DNA from: DASQHY01 sp035602605
GTDB lineage: Bacteria > Acidobacteriota > Terriglobia > Acidiferrales > UBA7541
Length of the DNA: 6,531 nt
Assembly (NCBI GenBank): GCA_035602605.1
Contig: DATNLZ010000050.1
Span: 1-6,531, forward strand
Reading direction: 5' to 3'
Part shown: piece after piece, positions 1 through 6,177 of the stretch
Position numbering within the stretch: the stretch's first letter is position 1
Layout of the letters: each line of letters opens with the position of its first letter
Program-made: the position numbers and the translations under genes
Notes under the pieces: model-generated
The model's input: the letters and a program-made list of their open reading frames with translations, nothing else
What the model was told of the DNA's origin: nothing
The model's database searches: none

Positions 1-55
1 GTTCGCGCTGTTCCCGCTCCAGTTGCAACGGGGCCAGGGGTCGTCCTAAGTTCAT
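1..55 (-). CDS. IS630-type transposase, N-terminal fragment (cut by window edge)
   Basis: The minus strand reads from an ATG at 55-53 to the window edge with no stop, giving MNLGRPLAPLQLEREQRE. A Gly-Arg-Pro-Leu-x-Pro-Leu opening followed by a charged helix is the usual start of IS630-family (DDE, Tc1/mariner-like) transposases, and I recognise it as such. A GGAGG ribosome site lies at 65-61 on the minus strand, 5 bases before the ATG, which supports the start. Only 18 of an expected 340 or so residues are visible, so neither the DDE triad nor the intactness of the gene can be judged. The assignment rests on the short N-terminal motif and is likely rather than certain. Confidence 0.6.
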   Translation of the reverse strand, partial: MNLGRPLAPLQLEREQRE

Positions 56-140
56 AGGCACCTCCATTCTCCATAGAAGATGCCTAAGGGGAAAACAGTC
101 GCGCAAGAATTATATTAGTTACTTAAGGGACACAACACTA
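1..140 (-). mobile_element. Probable end of an IS630-family insertion sequence
   Basis: About 85 bases separate the transposase start (55) from a TA at 139-140. IS630 elements insert at TA and end in short inverted repeats close to the transposase start. The minus strand just inside that TA begins GTGTTGTGTCCCTTAAG, which is plausible as a terminal repeat. The other end is outside the window, so the repeat cannot be paired and the exact boundary is inferred. The base make-up changes at this point: AT-rich before 140 and GC-rich after it. Confidence 0.35.
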
Positions 141-300
141 GGGGGGCATGGCTGAAGTGGGACTCTTGCCGTTCGCGCGCGCGGCCTTGCACGGCCCGCA
201 GGGTCGTTTCTCCCTATCGCAGTCAATTCAGTAAGCATCAGTTCAACCAGCCACAATTGCTGGCCGTGCTGTGCCTGATGTACTAGTAAGATTTGGACCT

Positions 301-329
301 CTCGCGAAGCGGCGATTCGCTTGCGCGAG
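301..329 (+). promoter_or_regulatory. Bulged GC-rich hairpin in the leader
   Basis: CTCGCGAAGCG (301-311) pairs with CGCTTGCGCGAG (318-329) around the six-base loop GCGATT, with a single bulged C on the 3' arm. No T-run follows, so it is not a standard intrinsic terminator. It lies 73 bases before the preferred peptidase start and may be a structured 5' UTR element or a protein-binding site. The function is unknown; the pairing itself is plain. Confidence 0.35.
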
Positions 330-388
330 TATCGCCGGCTAGTTAGTAGAGATTTAAATTATGGTGATTGCACGAATACGCTCACCGT

Positions 389-393
389 GGAAG
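389..393 (+). promoter_or_regulatory. Ribosome binding site deciding the peptidase start
   Basis: GGAAG at 389-393 lies 9 bases before the ATG at 403. The alternative ATG at 361 is preceded only by a weak AGAGA in an AT-rich stretch. Starting at 403 also puts the Arg-Lys-Lys of the signal peptide right at the N-terminus, as expected for an exported protein. Confidence 0.5.
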
Positions 394-402
394 AATGCCG
401 CA

Positions 403-1815
403 ATGCTTATCCGTAAAAAGTATCACGTTCTTCAATTGCTGCCCGTCTTGTTGTTGTTTGCTGCCATCGGCGGCGCGCAGACCATGCGATCCGAAGCAGA
501 AAAGAACTTTGCGCGCGATATCTACAAACAATTTGTCGAAATACAATCCGGTTATACATCCGGCGCGACTACTCCTGTTGCAGAGGCGGCCGCCGTGCTT
601 CTGAAGGCTGCGGGATTTCCCGACTCCGATATTTTTGTCGGCGGAGCGAATCCCAAGAAGGCAAATCTTGTGGTTCGCTACCGCGGCACGGGCGCTCGCA
701 AGCCGATCCTGCTTCTCGCGCACACCGACGTAGTAGAAGCCAAACGTGAAGACTGGACGATGGATCCGTTTCAATTCAATGAGAAGGATGGATTTTTTTA
801 CGGACGTGGCACTGGAGATGACAAAGCGCAGGCAGCAGTCTGGATCGCGAACTTAATTCAATACAAGAAGGAGGGATTCAAGCCCGATCGGGACATTATC
901 GTCGCGCTTACAGCAGATGAAGAGGGTGGCGGACCCTACAATGGCGTAGCTTGGCTGCTCAAGAACCGGCGTGACTTGATTGATGCCGAGCTGGCTCTAA
1001 ATGAGGGCGGCTGGGGCGAAGAGGCCAAGGGCAAAAAGCTTTCGAACGATCTGCAGGTGAGCGAAAAATACGTGGTCAATTTTCGTCTGGAGGTACGAAA
1101 CAAGGGTGGCCACAGTTCGATGCCTGTTCCTGACAATGCGATCTATCACCTCGCTGCCGCGCTGGAACGTCTTTCAAAGTTCGCTTTCCCATTGAAGACC
1201 AACGAGGTAACGGCTGCTTACTTCAAGCAAATGGCGAAGATCGAGGTTGGTTCTATGAAAGATAATCTCGCACAAGTTGCCGACGGTTCGCAAGAGGCCA
1301 TGCGGCGGGTCGCGGCAGCATCGCCGGCGTGGAATGCAACGCTGCGCACAACCTGTGTAGCAACACAATTAGAAGGCGGCCACGCGGTAAACGCATTGCC
1401 GCAACTTGCAGCTGCGACCGTAAACTGCCGGGTCTTGCCCGAGGACTCCGAGGAATACGTGGCGAGCACGTTGCAAAAGGTCATCGCCGATGACCAGGTC
1501 ACCTTCAAGTCGATGGGCGCCAGGGCCAAGGGGCCGGCTTCGGCAATGCGACCGGATGTAATGAAAGCCGTCAGCAGCGTCACCGAAAGACTTTGGCCCG
1601 GCGTGCCCGCGGTGCCGATCATGGTCATGGGGGCGACAGACGGTGCCTATCTGCGCGCGGCGGGAATTCCTACTTATGGAATCCAAGGGTTTTTCATGGA
1701 TCGGGATGACATCCGATTCCATGGAAGAGATGAACGGATGGGCGTGCAGTCTTTTTACGAAGGACAGATGTTCCTCTACGAGTTGGTAAAGATCTTATCG
1801 AGGGCCGGTCATTGA
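403..1815 (+). CDS. Exported M20-family zinc metallopeptidase
   Basis: This is a zinc aminoacylase/carboxypeptidase-type hydrolase of the M20/M25/M40 family, 470 residues when started at 403. Residues 1-27 form a signal peptide: a basic MLIRKKYH, then a Leu-rich core ending GGA, so the enzyme probably acts in the periplasm. Two-zinc motifs, numbered from 403: His107 and Asp109 in AHTDVV, bridging Asp139 in GRGTGDDK, catalytic Glu173 and ligand Glu174 in TADEEGGG, acidic ligand Glu201 in NEGGWG, and final ligand His440 in FHGRDER. His237 in GGHSSMP marks the inserted dimerisation domain. All expected metal positions are kept and the length is normal. The substrate (dipeptide, N-acyl amino acid or other amide) cannot be told from sequence. 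The frame opens at 361, but an extra 14 residues before the signal peptide look wrong. A glycosidase gene follows 22 bases later, probably on the same transcript. Confidence 0.93.
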   Translation: MLIRKKYHVLQLLPVLLLFAAIGGAQTMRSEAEKNFARDIYKQFVEIQSGYTSGATTPVAEAAAVLLKAAGFPDSDIFVGGANPKKANLVVRYRGTGARKPILLLAHTDVVEAKREDWTMDPFQFNEKDGFFYGRGTGDDKAQAAVWIANLIQYKKEGFKPDRDIIVALTADEEGGGPYNGVAWLLKNRRDLIDAELALNEGGWGEEAKGKKLSNDLQVSEKYVVNFRLEVRNKGGHSSMPVPDNAIYHLAAALERLSKFAFPLKTNEVTAAYFKQMAKIEVGSMKDNLAQVADGSQEAMRRVAAASPAWNATLRTTCVATQLEGGHAVNALPQLAAATVNCRVLPEDSEEYVASTLQKVIADDQVTFKSMGARAKGPASAMRPDVMKAVSSVTERLWPGVPAVPIMVMGATDGAYLRAAGIPTYGIQGFFMDRDDIRFHGRDERMGVQSFYEGQMFLYELVKILSRAGH

Positions 1816-1823
1816 ACTGGCTC

Positions 1824-1830
1824 GGGAGAG
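1824..1830 (+). promoter_or_regulatory. Ribosome binding site of the glycosidase gene
   Basis: GGGAGAG lies just after the peptidase stop. It is 7 bases from a GTG at 1838 and 10 bases from the ATG at 1841, so either codon could start the protein. The choice changes it by one residue. Confidence 0.55.
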
Positions 1831-1837
1831 TTTCTAA

Positions 1838-3346
1838 GTGATGAAACGTTGGTCGATGATCGCAGTCATGCTAATGGCGGTTCCGTGTTTTGCCGGGGAC
1901 TTGGATGGAACCTGGGTGGTGCGTGATCCAAGACCGGACGGCACGTCACGCAACACTTATTTAAACCTGAAGCAGGAAGGCTCGCTGATCACTGGATCGA
2001 TTCGCGTCACGCAATTTTTTTACAAGATCAAGGAAAGCACGGGCGGCCCTGATGGGTTCACGGTCACAGGAAGCATGATGGATGGGCACAATGAGCGGCA
2101 GGTGAAATATGAAGGAAAGCTAGTGGGAGATGAGCTGCACGTCAGCACACGCCGCCGGCCCGAGGAGGCACTTACTGAGATGGTTGCTCACCGTGCCCCC
2201 GCTGGTGAGGGCGCGCTTCCAGCGCGTATCGAGCCACCGCCGCTTCATAAAGTGCCGGACAACGGGCTAGCAAAAACTCCTCCGATGGGATGGAATAGTT
2301 GGAATAAATTTGCTGGACGAGTGGATGATGCTGCCGTCCGTGGAATGGCTGACGCCATGGCCAGCAATGGGATGAAACAGGCCGGCTACCAATACATCAA
2401 CATTGATGATACGTGGGAGGGAATGGAACGCGATGCGCAAGGAAATGTTACAACTAACAAAAAATTTCCGGACATGAAGGCGCTCGCTGATTATGTGCAC
2501 AGCAAGGGCTTGAAGATTGGGATCTATTCCTCGCCGGGGCCGAATACTTGCGCAGGCTACGAAGGGAGTTATGGCCATGAAGAGCAGGATGCGCGCACCT
2601 ATGCGGCTTGGGGCATCGACTATCTCAAATATGACTGGTGTGGCGCGCGCAATCTCTACACCGATGAAGAGATGCAGGCGGTCTATCAAGAGATGGGCGA
2701 TGCGCTGCGAAACGTGGGCCGTCCCATTGTCTATAGCCTCTGTCAGTACGGACGCGCCGAGGTGTGGAAGTGGGGCGCCGAGGTGGGCGGCAATGCATGG
2801 AGGACAACCGGCGACATCCGCGACAGTTGGGACTCTATGACGAAAATCGGTTTTGCGCAGAACGAGCTGGCACCCTGGGCTAAGCCCGGCCACTGGAACG
2901 ATCCCGACATGCTGGAGATAGGGAATGGCGGGATGAATGATGTGGAATACAAAACGCACATAAGCTTATGGGCAATTCTTGCCGCGCCGCTCCTTGCAGG
3001 AAACGATTTGCGCGACATGTCGCCGGGCATTCTGGAGATTCTGACGAATCGTGAAGTGATCGCTGTTAATCAGGATAAAGATGGCAAGCAAGGCAGGCGC
3101 ATCGCAAAATCGGGAGAACAGGAAATCTGGGCACGACCGCTTTTCGGCGGCGCACAGGCTATCGGATTATTCAACGGTAGCGGCGAGGCTGCAAAAATTA
3201 CGTTGAAGTGGGCCGACGTTGGAATGAAGTCGGCGCCGGCGCATGTCAGAGATCTGTGGCGGCATAGCGACTTGAAAACCAAGGGTGGGGAATACTCAGT
3301 GGAAGTTCCCGCGCATGGAGTCGCAATGCTTCGTGTTAGAAAATAA
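1838..3346 (+). CDS. Exported GH27 alpha-galactosidase with N-terminal beta-rich domain
   Basis: This is a retaining glycoside hydrolase of family 27 that would remove terminal alpha-galactose from oligosaccharides or plant galactomannans outside the cytoplasm. Numbering is from the GTG at 1838; the ATG at 1841 is equally possible. Residues 1-20 are a signal peptide ending CFA. Residues about 21-125 are a Gly/Thr-rich, beta-type domain (DLDGTW, LITGSI), which I read as a lipocalin-like or accessory module. The GH27 barrel starts at MGWNSWN (150-156). It has sugar-binding Asp190/Asp191 in NIDDTW, nucleophile Asp266 in YLKYDWC, SLCQYG (300-305) at the specificity loop, and acid/base Asp326 in RTTGD. 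A beta-sandwich tail (about 410-502) ends at AHGVAMLRV. Cys302 in the specificity loop fits alpha-galactosidase rather than alpha-N-acetylgalactosaminidase. Beta-L-arabinopyranosidase, also a GH27 activity, cannot be excluded. The gene is intact and sits in the same direction as the upstream peptidase. Confidence 0.93.
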   Translation: MMKRWSMIAVMLMAVPCFAGDLDGTWVVRDPRPDGTSRNTYLNLKQEGSLITGSIRVTQFFYKIKESTGGPDGFTVTGSMMDGHNERQVKYEGKLVGDELHVSTRRRPEEALTEMVAHRAPAGEGALPARIEPPPLHKVPDNGLAKTPPMGWNSWNKFAGRVDDAAVRGMADAMASNGMKQAGYQYINIDDTWEGMERDAQGNVTTNKKFPDMKALADYVHSKGLKIGIYSSPGPNTCAGYEGSYGHEEQDARTYAAWGIDYLKYDWCGARNLYTDEEMQAVYQEMGDALRNVGRPIVYSLCQYGRAEVWKWGAEVGGNAWRTTGDIRDSWDSMTKIGFAQNELAPWAKPGHWNDPDMLEIGNGGMNDVEYKTHISLWAILAAPLLAGNDLRDMSPGILEILTNREVIAVNQDKDGKQGRRIAKSGEQEIWARPLFGGAQAIGLFNGSGEAAKITLKWADVGMKSAPAHVRDLWRHSDLKTKGGEYSVEVPAHGVAMLRVRK

Positions 3347-3398
3347 GCCACAAGCTTCTGAGGACTGAACACAGTTCATCGTAAGTATTAGGCAACTC

Positions 3399-3428
3399 GG
3401 GGTTTCGGTAGAAGGATTCCGAAACCCC
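3399..3428. terminator. Perfect 10-bp hairpin between convergent genes
   Basis: GGGGTTTCGG (3399-3408) pairs perfectly with CCGAAACCCC (3419-3428) around a ten-base loop. It lies 52 bases after the glycosidase stop and 12 bases after the stop of the minus-strand remnant, the place for a shared transcription end. Neither side carries a T-run, so it may act as an RNA 3'-end stabiliser or a weak terminator rather than a classical intrinsic one. Confidence 0.5.
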
Positions 3429-3440
3429 AACCAGCCACGT

Positions 3441-3757
3441 TCAGTTACGATTCTCTGCAAGCTTTATCTCAGGGGCTAGTTCGGCAAGTTTCTCGTCCCG
3501 GGGCTCGGCTAGCCGGGTTTGCTCATAGCCCTTACGTTTCGCGACGATCCGATAATCAAACGCAATATTTGCCGTTCCGTTCTGCATTACCCTCACGTCA
3601 AATGAGTTGGCTGTCTGATTGCGACGTAGAGGCCTTTACAATCACCTCTGGGCGCGAGAAAAATATGATATTCGTTTTGAGTACTTACAGTTTCCGCAAA
3701 AATTGGATCGAGTTTGACAACAGCTCGCCCTTGAATGGTCGCGCTCGCCAATATTCG
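3441..3757 (-). pseudogene. Frameshifted C-terminal remnant of an acidobacterial hypothetical protein
   Basis: Read on the minus strand, one frame gives ASATIQGRAVVKLDPIF (from 3748) and on through EYHIFLAPRGD to CKGLYVA, then degenerates and stops. A second frame picks up at about 3620 with NSFDVRVMQNG, FDYRIVAKRKGYE and a charged tail ending at the TGA, 3443-3441. Joined by one shift near 3614-3625 they make a smooth stretch of about 100 residues. It resembles the conserved tail of large acidobacterial hypothetical proteins (pattern LDPxFxxTV, YHVFLTPxGDCxGLYV, SFEVRE, FDYRIVAKRKGYE), recalled from memory. Frame B is closed by a TAG at 3784-3782, so the upstream part of the protein is gone. 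The function of the family is unknown. Its 5' end overlaps the plus-strand remnant that starts at 3735, so a rearrangement joint probably lies near 3740-3790. Confidence 0.6.
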
Positions 3758-4473
3758 TGATGAACCGCTGTCGTTCGAGAACTACGGCGAGTATGCGACC
3801 TCCGCCACGGGCACGTCTCCAATTCGTGAATTGCTTTCGGTGTTGGCATGGCTCGGTCCACACGCGCGTGCCACGCTGCCAGAGCCTGCGGCTATGAGGG
3901 CGCAACCGGGGAGGCTCTCTAAGAAGCTGCTGGCCGAACTGGACCGCACGGTGGCAGCGATTCGCGAGGGCAGTCCCGGACGACGATCAAACCGATGTCT
4001 GCTGCACCCTGCCCCGCAAGCTAGGCCAACGATTGTGGATTTTCCACGAACGCGAAGATACGCAGACCGTCGACTCGATTTTTTTCGAAGATCAACACGG
4101 GACGCCCGTCCGGTTCCGGGAATTGTTCGAAGGAAATCCCTCGATCGTCGTTTTCTTTTACACACGTTGTGACAATCCGTGGAAGTGTTTGCTGACGGTA
4201 ACGAAGCTAGCGCGTGTACAACAGTTGCTCAAAGAACGCGACAATTCCGACCAAATACAGACCGTGGCGATCACCTACGACCCTGCCTTCGATCTTCCCA
4301 AGAGGTTGCGCGAGTATGGGCAAGATCGCGGAGTGCGATTCGATACGCACCACCGCATGCTGCGCGCAACAGAAGGCTTTGCAGCGCTTCGCAACCACTT
4401 CCATCTGGGTGTGAATTTCCTAGAATCACTGGTGAATCGCCACCGCATTCGAGCTGTACATTTTGGATGGTGA
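3735..4473 (+). pseudogene. SCO1/SenC-like thioredoxin-fold protein, N-terminally truncated and frameshifted
   Basis: The first frame (from ATG 3735) gives a plausible protein segment, RELLSVLAWLGPHARATL to LDRTVAAIREG. Near 3963-3970 it must change frame to continue as AVPDDDQTDVCCTLP, LWIFHERED and the SCO core, which is open to a stop at 4471-4473. The core has FEDQHGTPV, FFYTRCDNPWKC with a Cys-x5-Cys pair (4168-4170, 4186-4188), AITYDPAFDLPKRL, and GVNFLESLVNRHRI with a candidate metal-ligand His at 4441-4443. SCO proteins use such a Cys pair plus a distant His for copper binding or thiol exchange, often in cytochrome oxidase assembly. No signal peptide or membrane anchor remains, a TGA lies directly before the ATG at 3735, and no ribosome site is visible. 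The open part 4033-4473 could begin at TTG 4033 but is unlikely to be a working gene. A sequencing indel is the main alternative. Confidence 0.65.
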
Positions 4474-5214
4474 GGGCCGAGTCGCGGCCAGGTTCGAACG
4501 CGTTCATTGGGATGAATCACAGGTGGTGGATCGCGCCAGCGAAGTTTTGCGGGCAGTTTCTGGCTCTACTCTTGCCGCACGACTGTCAGTCAACATTGAA
4601 CTCGCTCCTAACGATGCATCCGCTCACTTATGGTATGGCATGTACTGGGCCCTCCTGCAGCGGCGCGAAGCCTCGCTTCCCGAGTTAAGATTCGCCCAGC
4701 AACTCGATCCACTCTCAATTCAAACAAGCACTTACGTTGGATTCGCTCTTTACCTCCTGCGCGACTACGCCCAAGTTATCGCTCAGAGCCAAGAATCGCT
4801 GAAAATCGATCCGCAGAATTGGGGATCCCACGCTAACCTTGGGGAGGCCTATCACCAGACCGGTAAATACATAGAAGCTATAACCGAGTTCGAGAAAGCC
4901 AAGGAGCTAAGTGACTCCCCGGCGCTGTTGGCCGAACTTAGGCACGCCGACGGCGCGGCAGGAAAAAACGCGGAGGCACGTAGGGTGCTCGCCGAACTCA
5001 AAGAGTTATCCAAGCGGCAGTATGTCCCCGCCTACGCTATTGCCGTGGCCTACCTTGGCCTCGGGATAGAGAGAAAACTCTAACATGGCTGGAGAAAGCC
5101 GCCGGGGATCACTCCGAAGACTTCGTCTCCCTGAGGGCTGACCCCACGTTTGATTCTTTACGCTCAGACCCCCGTTTCGGCGAATTGGTACGCCAAATCA
5201 GGTTTCCGCCGTAA
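4463..5214 (+). pseudogene. SCO-like C-terminus fused to the tail of a TPR protein, frameshifted
   Basis: One extra base at about 4447-4453 moves the SCO-like protein into this frame: ELYILDGEGRVAARF then VHWDESQVVDRASEVLRAV, the last strand and helix of the thioredoxin fold. From about 4565 the same frame becomes TPR sequence: IELAPNDASAHLWYGMYWAL, QLDPLSIQTSTYVGFALYLL, LKIDPQNWGSHANLGEAYHQ, and a fourth unit ending ELKELSKRQYVPAYAIA. The frame stops at 5081-5083. A one-base shift near 5061-5066 restores GLGDREKTLTWLEKAAGDHS, then LRSDPRFGELVRQIRFPP and a TAA at 5212-5214. This ending is typical of acidobacterial CadC-like winged-helix/TPR proteins and serine/threonine kinases with TPR tails. 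The N-terminal half of such a protein is absent, so this looks like the 3' end of one gene joined to another. An open reading frame of 206 codons (4463-5083) remains, starting from TTG. Confidence 0.6.
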
Positions 5215-5296
5215 GCCTGGGAGCGTCGCGCGGGATGCGCGTCGCGGTGTAGGCTACTACGAATTGAGTTTGAGCCGCCGGTAAAAAACTAAGAGG
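5215..5296. other. Non-coding gap after the TPR remnant
   Basis: No coding sequence recognised. GC-rich repeats of CGCG/GTCGCG occur at about 5222-5250 and may form weak structure; the last 20 bases are A-rich and lead into the hairpin at 5297. Confidence 0.4.
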
Positions 5297-5325
5297 CCGC
5301 GGCAAGCATGCCGCGGGATTTATTT
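5297..5325. terminator. Intrinsic-type terminator, 8-bp perfect stem with T-rich tail
   Basis: CCGCGGCA (5297-5304) pairs perfectly with TGCCGCGG (5309-5316) around the loop AGCA. It is followed by GATTTATTT on the plus strand and preceded by an A-rich TAAAAAACTAAGAG, so it could work in both directions. It is 82 bases after the TPR stop (5214) and just ahead of the integrase remnant, marking the boundary between the two blocks. Confidence 0.6.
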
Positions 5326-5381
5326 CGAGAATTGCTCCGGACACCTGAAAGCGCACTATCGTCCAGAACCTCACGTGTGAT

Positions 5382-5431
5382 CTCTTTGCGGGCGAGTCGG
5401 AGAATGAGCGACTGCGAAATCGACATGGCAG
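5382..5431 (+). pseudogene. Degraded stretch of the integrase N-terminal part
   Basis: In the frame starting at 5382 the sequence reads LFAGESENERLRNRHGRC and then meets a TGA at 5436-5438. A segment like ESENERLRFLT normally joins the core-binding and catalytic domains in acidobacterial tyrosine recombinases. Here it is out of frame with the catalytic domain that follows, and the rest of the N-terminal domain upstream is not recognisable. This supports decay by deletion and frameshift rather than a naturally short integrase. Confidence 0.4.
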
Positions 5432-6037
5432 ATGCTGATTCGGGGAAAGTGCTTAGCGAGCCTTTTGACTGCCGGGCTCCGAAAGGTCATCGAAGCGAAA
5501 TGGTCCTTGCACATCCCCGAGCTCGACCTCGCGATCAATACGGGTTTGCGGAAGGGGAGTCAATACAGCCTGACATGGGACATGGTAGACTTTAGGGGTC
5601 GGATGTTGAACGTCCCACGGACGAAGAACGAAGAACCCATACACGTCCCGTTAAATGATGCTGCGATTGCCGCCCTGAGGGTTGTGCATGACCGGGGCGA
5701 CGGGAGGGGGCGTGTGTTCCAGTCGCCCAAGACTGGTGAGCCCCTTGAAAACGGGCGGCATTGGTTTGACGACGCGGTGACAGAAGCGGGAATCAAGAAT
5801 TTTCGTTGGCACGACTTGCGACATACGTTTGCGAGCCGGTTGCGAATGAAGGGCGCTCCGCTCGAAGATATTGCCGACCTGTTAGGCCATAAGAGTTTGA
5901 CAATGACGAGACGGTACGCGCATCTCGGTCCCAACAAGCTGCACGCAGTGGTGTCACTGCTAAGACCAAGTGACCCCACAAGTGACACCAGCCAACCTGC
6001 CGTTTCAGGCGGTGTCACTCAAGTTATTGTGCAGTAA
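5432..6037 (+). CDS. Tyrosine recombinase/phage-type integrase, catalytic domain only (truncated)
   Basis: This would cut and rejoin DNA through a tyrosine-phosphate link, as integrases of phages and genomic islands do. All catalytic residues are visible, numbered from the ATG at 5432: Arg40 in NTGLRKGSQ, Lys65 in RTKNEEP, His127 and Arg130 in HDLRH, His153 in LLGHKSLTMT, and nucleophile Tyr162 in RRYAHL. The frame is 201 codons against about 330-400 for a full enzyme. The N-terminal arm- and core-binding domains are missing or scrambled, and real homology seems to begin at about LLTAGLRKVIEAKW. No good ribosome site precedes 5432. The catalytic fold may be intact, but site-specific integration is unlikely without the binding domains. 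It ends 7 bases before tRNA-Lys, an expected neighbourhood for an integrase, although its 3' end faces the tRNA 5' end rather than the usual 3' end. Confidence 0.8.
   Translation: MLIRGKCLASLLTAGLRKVIEAKWSLHIPELDLAINTGLRKGSQYSLTWDMVDFRGRMLNVPRTKNEEPIHVPLNDAAIAALRVVHDRGDGRGRVFQSPKTGEPLENGRHWFDDAVTEAGIKNFRWHDLRHTFASRLRMKGAPLEDIADLLGHKSLTMTRRYAHLGPNKLHAVVSLLRPSDPTSDTSQPAVSGGVTQVIVQ
5950..6019. repeat. Three copies of a 9-base motif, about 30 bases apart
   Basis: GGTGTCACT at 5950-5958, its exact reverse complement AGTGACACC at 5981-5989, and GGTGTCACT again at 6011-6019. Start-to-start distances are 31 and 30 bases, close to three helical turns each. A partial match, AGTGACCCC, is at 5969-5977. 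The set lies inside the 3' end of the integrase gene and stops 25 bases short of the tRNA, so it could be recombinase or accessory-protein binding sites. The proximity and spacing are seen; the role is inferred. Confidence 0.5.
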
Positions 6038-6044
6038 CCACTTT

Positions 6045-6119
6045 AGGGGCGTAGCTCAGTGGTAGAGCAGCGGCCTTTTAAGCCGAAGGTCGTGGGTTCG
6101 ATCCCCACCGCCCCTACCA
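6045..6119 (+). tRNA. tRNA-Lys (anticodon UUU)
   Basis: A full cloverleaf can be drawn. The acceptor stem AGGGGCG/CGCCCCT pairs all seven positions, followed by U8 and A9. The D-arm is GCTC/GAGC with an AGTGGTA loop. The anticodon stem is GCGGC/GCCGA with the loop CTTTTAA, giving anticodon TTT. The T-arm is GTGGG/CCCAC with the loop TTCGATC. Discriminator base A is at 6116 and CCA is encoded at 6117-6119. The top pair of the anticodon stem (27-43) is a G-A mismatch; the other four pairs are sound. It reads lysine codons AAA/AAG and begins 7 bases after the integrase stop. Confidence 0.96.
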
Positions 6120-6177
6120 TCTCCAAATTTGTCCGGACTCGAAAGCTAAGGTGAAGATTTCATCTGTAAGAATCAAT

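Larger units (their letters stand above)
141..402 (+). other. Leader region upstream of the peptidase gene
   Basis: No gene was found between the putative IS end and the peptidase. The stretch holds a GC-rich segment (165-205), a small perfect hairpin CCAGC/GCTGG (247-251 with 259-263), and a longer bulged hairpin at 301-329. Weak promoter-like boxes exist: TTGCTG at 257-262 with an AT-containing stretch at 281-292. Neither the -10 match nor the spacing is good enough to call a promoter. An in-frame ATG at 361 belongs to an extended reading frame of the peptidase but is not the preferred start. Confidence 0.4.

Noticed and set aside
361..402. ATG at 361 as the start of the peptidase
   Set aside because: It adds 14 residues ahead of a well-formed signal peptide and has a weaker ribosome site than the ATG at 403. 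It is not excluded, only less likely.
2267..2959. 230-codon open frame on the minus strand
   Set aside because: It lies wholly inside the GH27 gene, antisense to its conserved catalytic core, and its translation has no recognisable motif. It is a shadow of GC-rich coding sequence.
3569..3760. 63-codon plus-strand open frame
   Set aside because: It lies opposite the recognisable minus-strand remnant, has no ribosome site and no protein-like features.
3782..4165. 127-codon minus-strand open frame
   Set aside because: Its translation is Arg/Ser-rich and motif-free, while the plus strand carries protein-like sequence here.
4179..4688. 169-codon plus-strand open frame
   Set aside because: It overlaps the SCO-like core and TPR region in another frame, has low-complexity Arg/Ser-rich content and no ribosome site. 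The overlapping frames carry clear SCO and TPR motifs.
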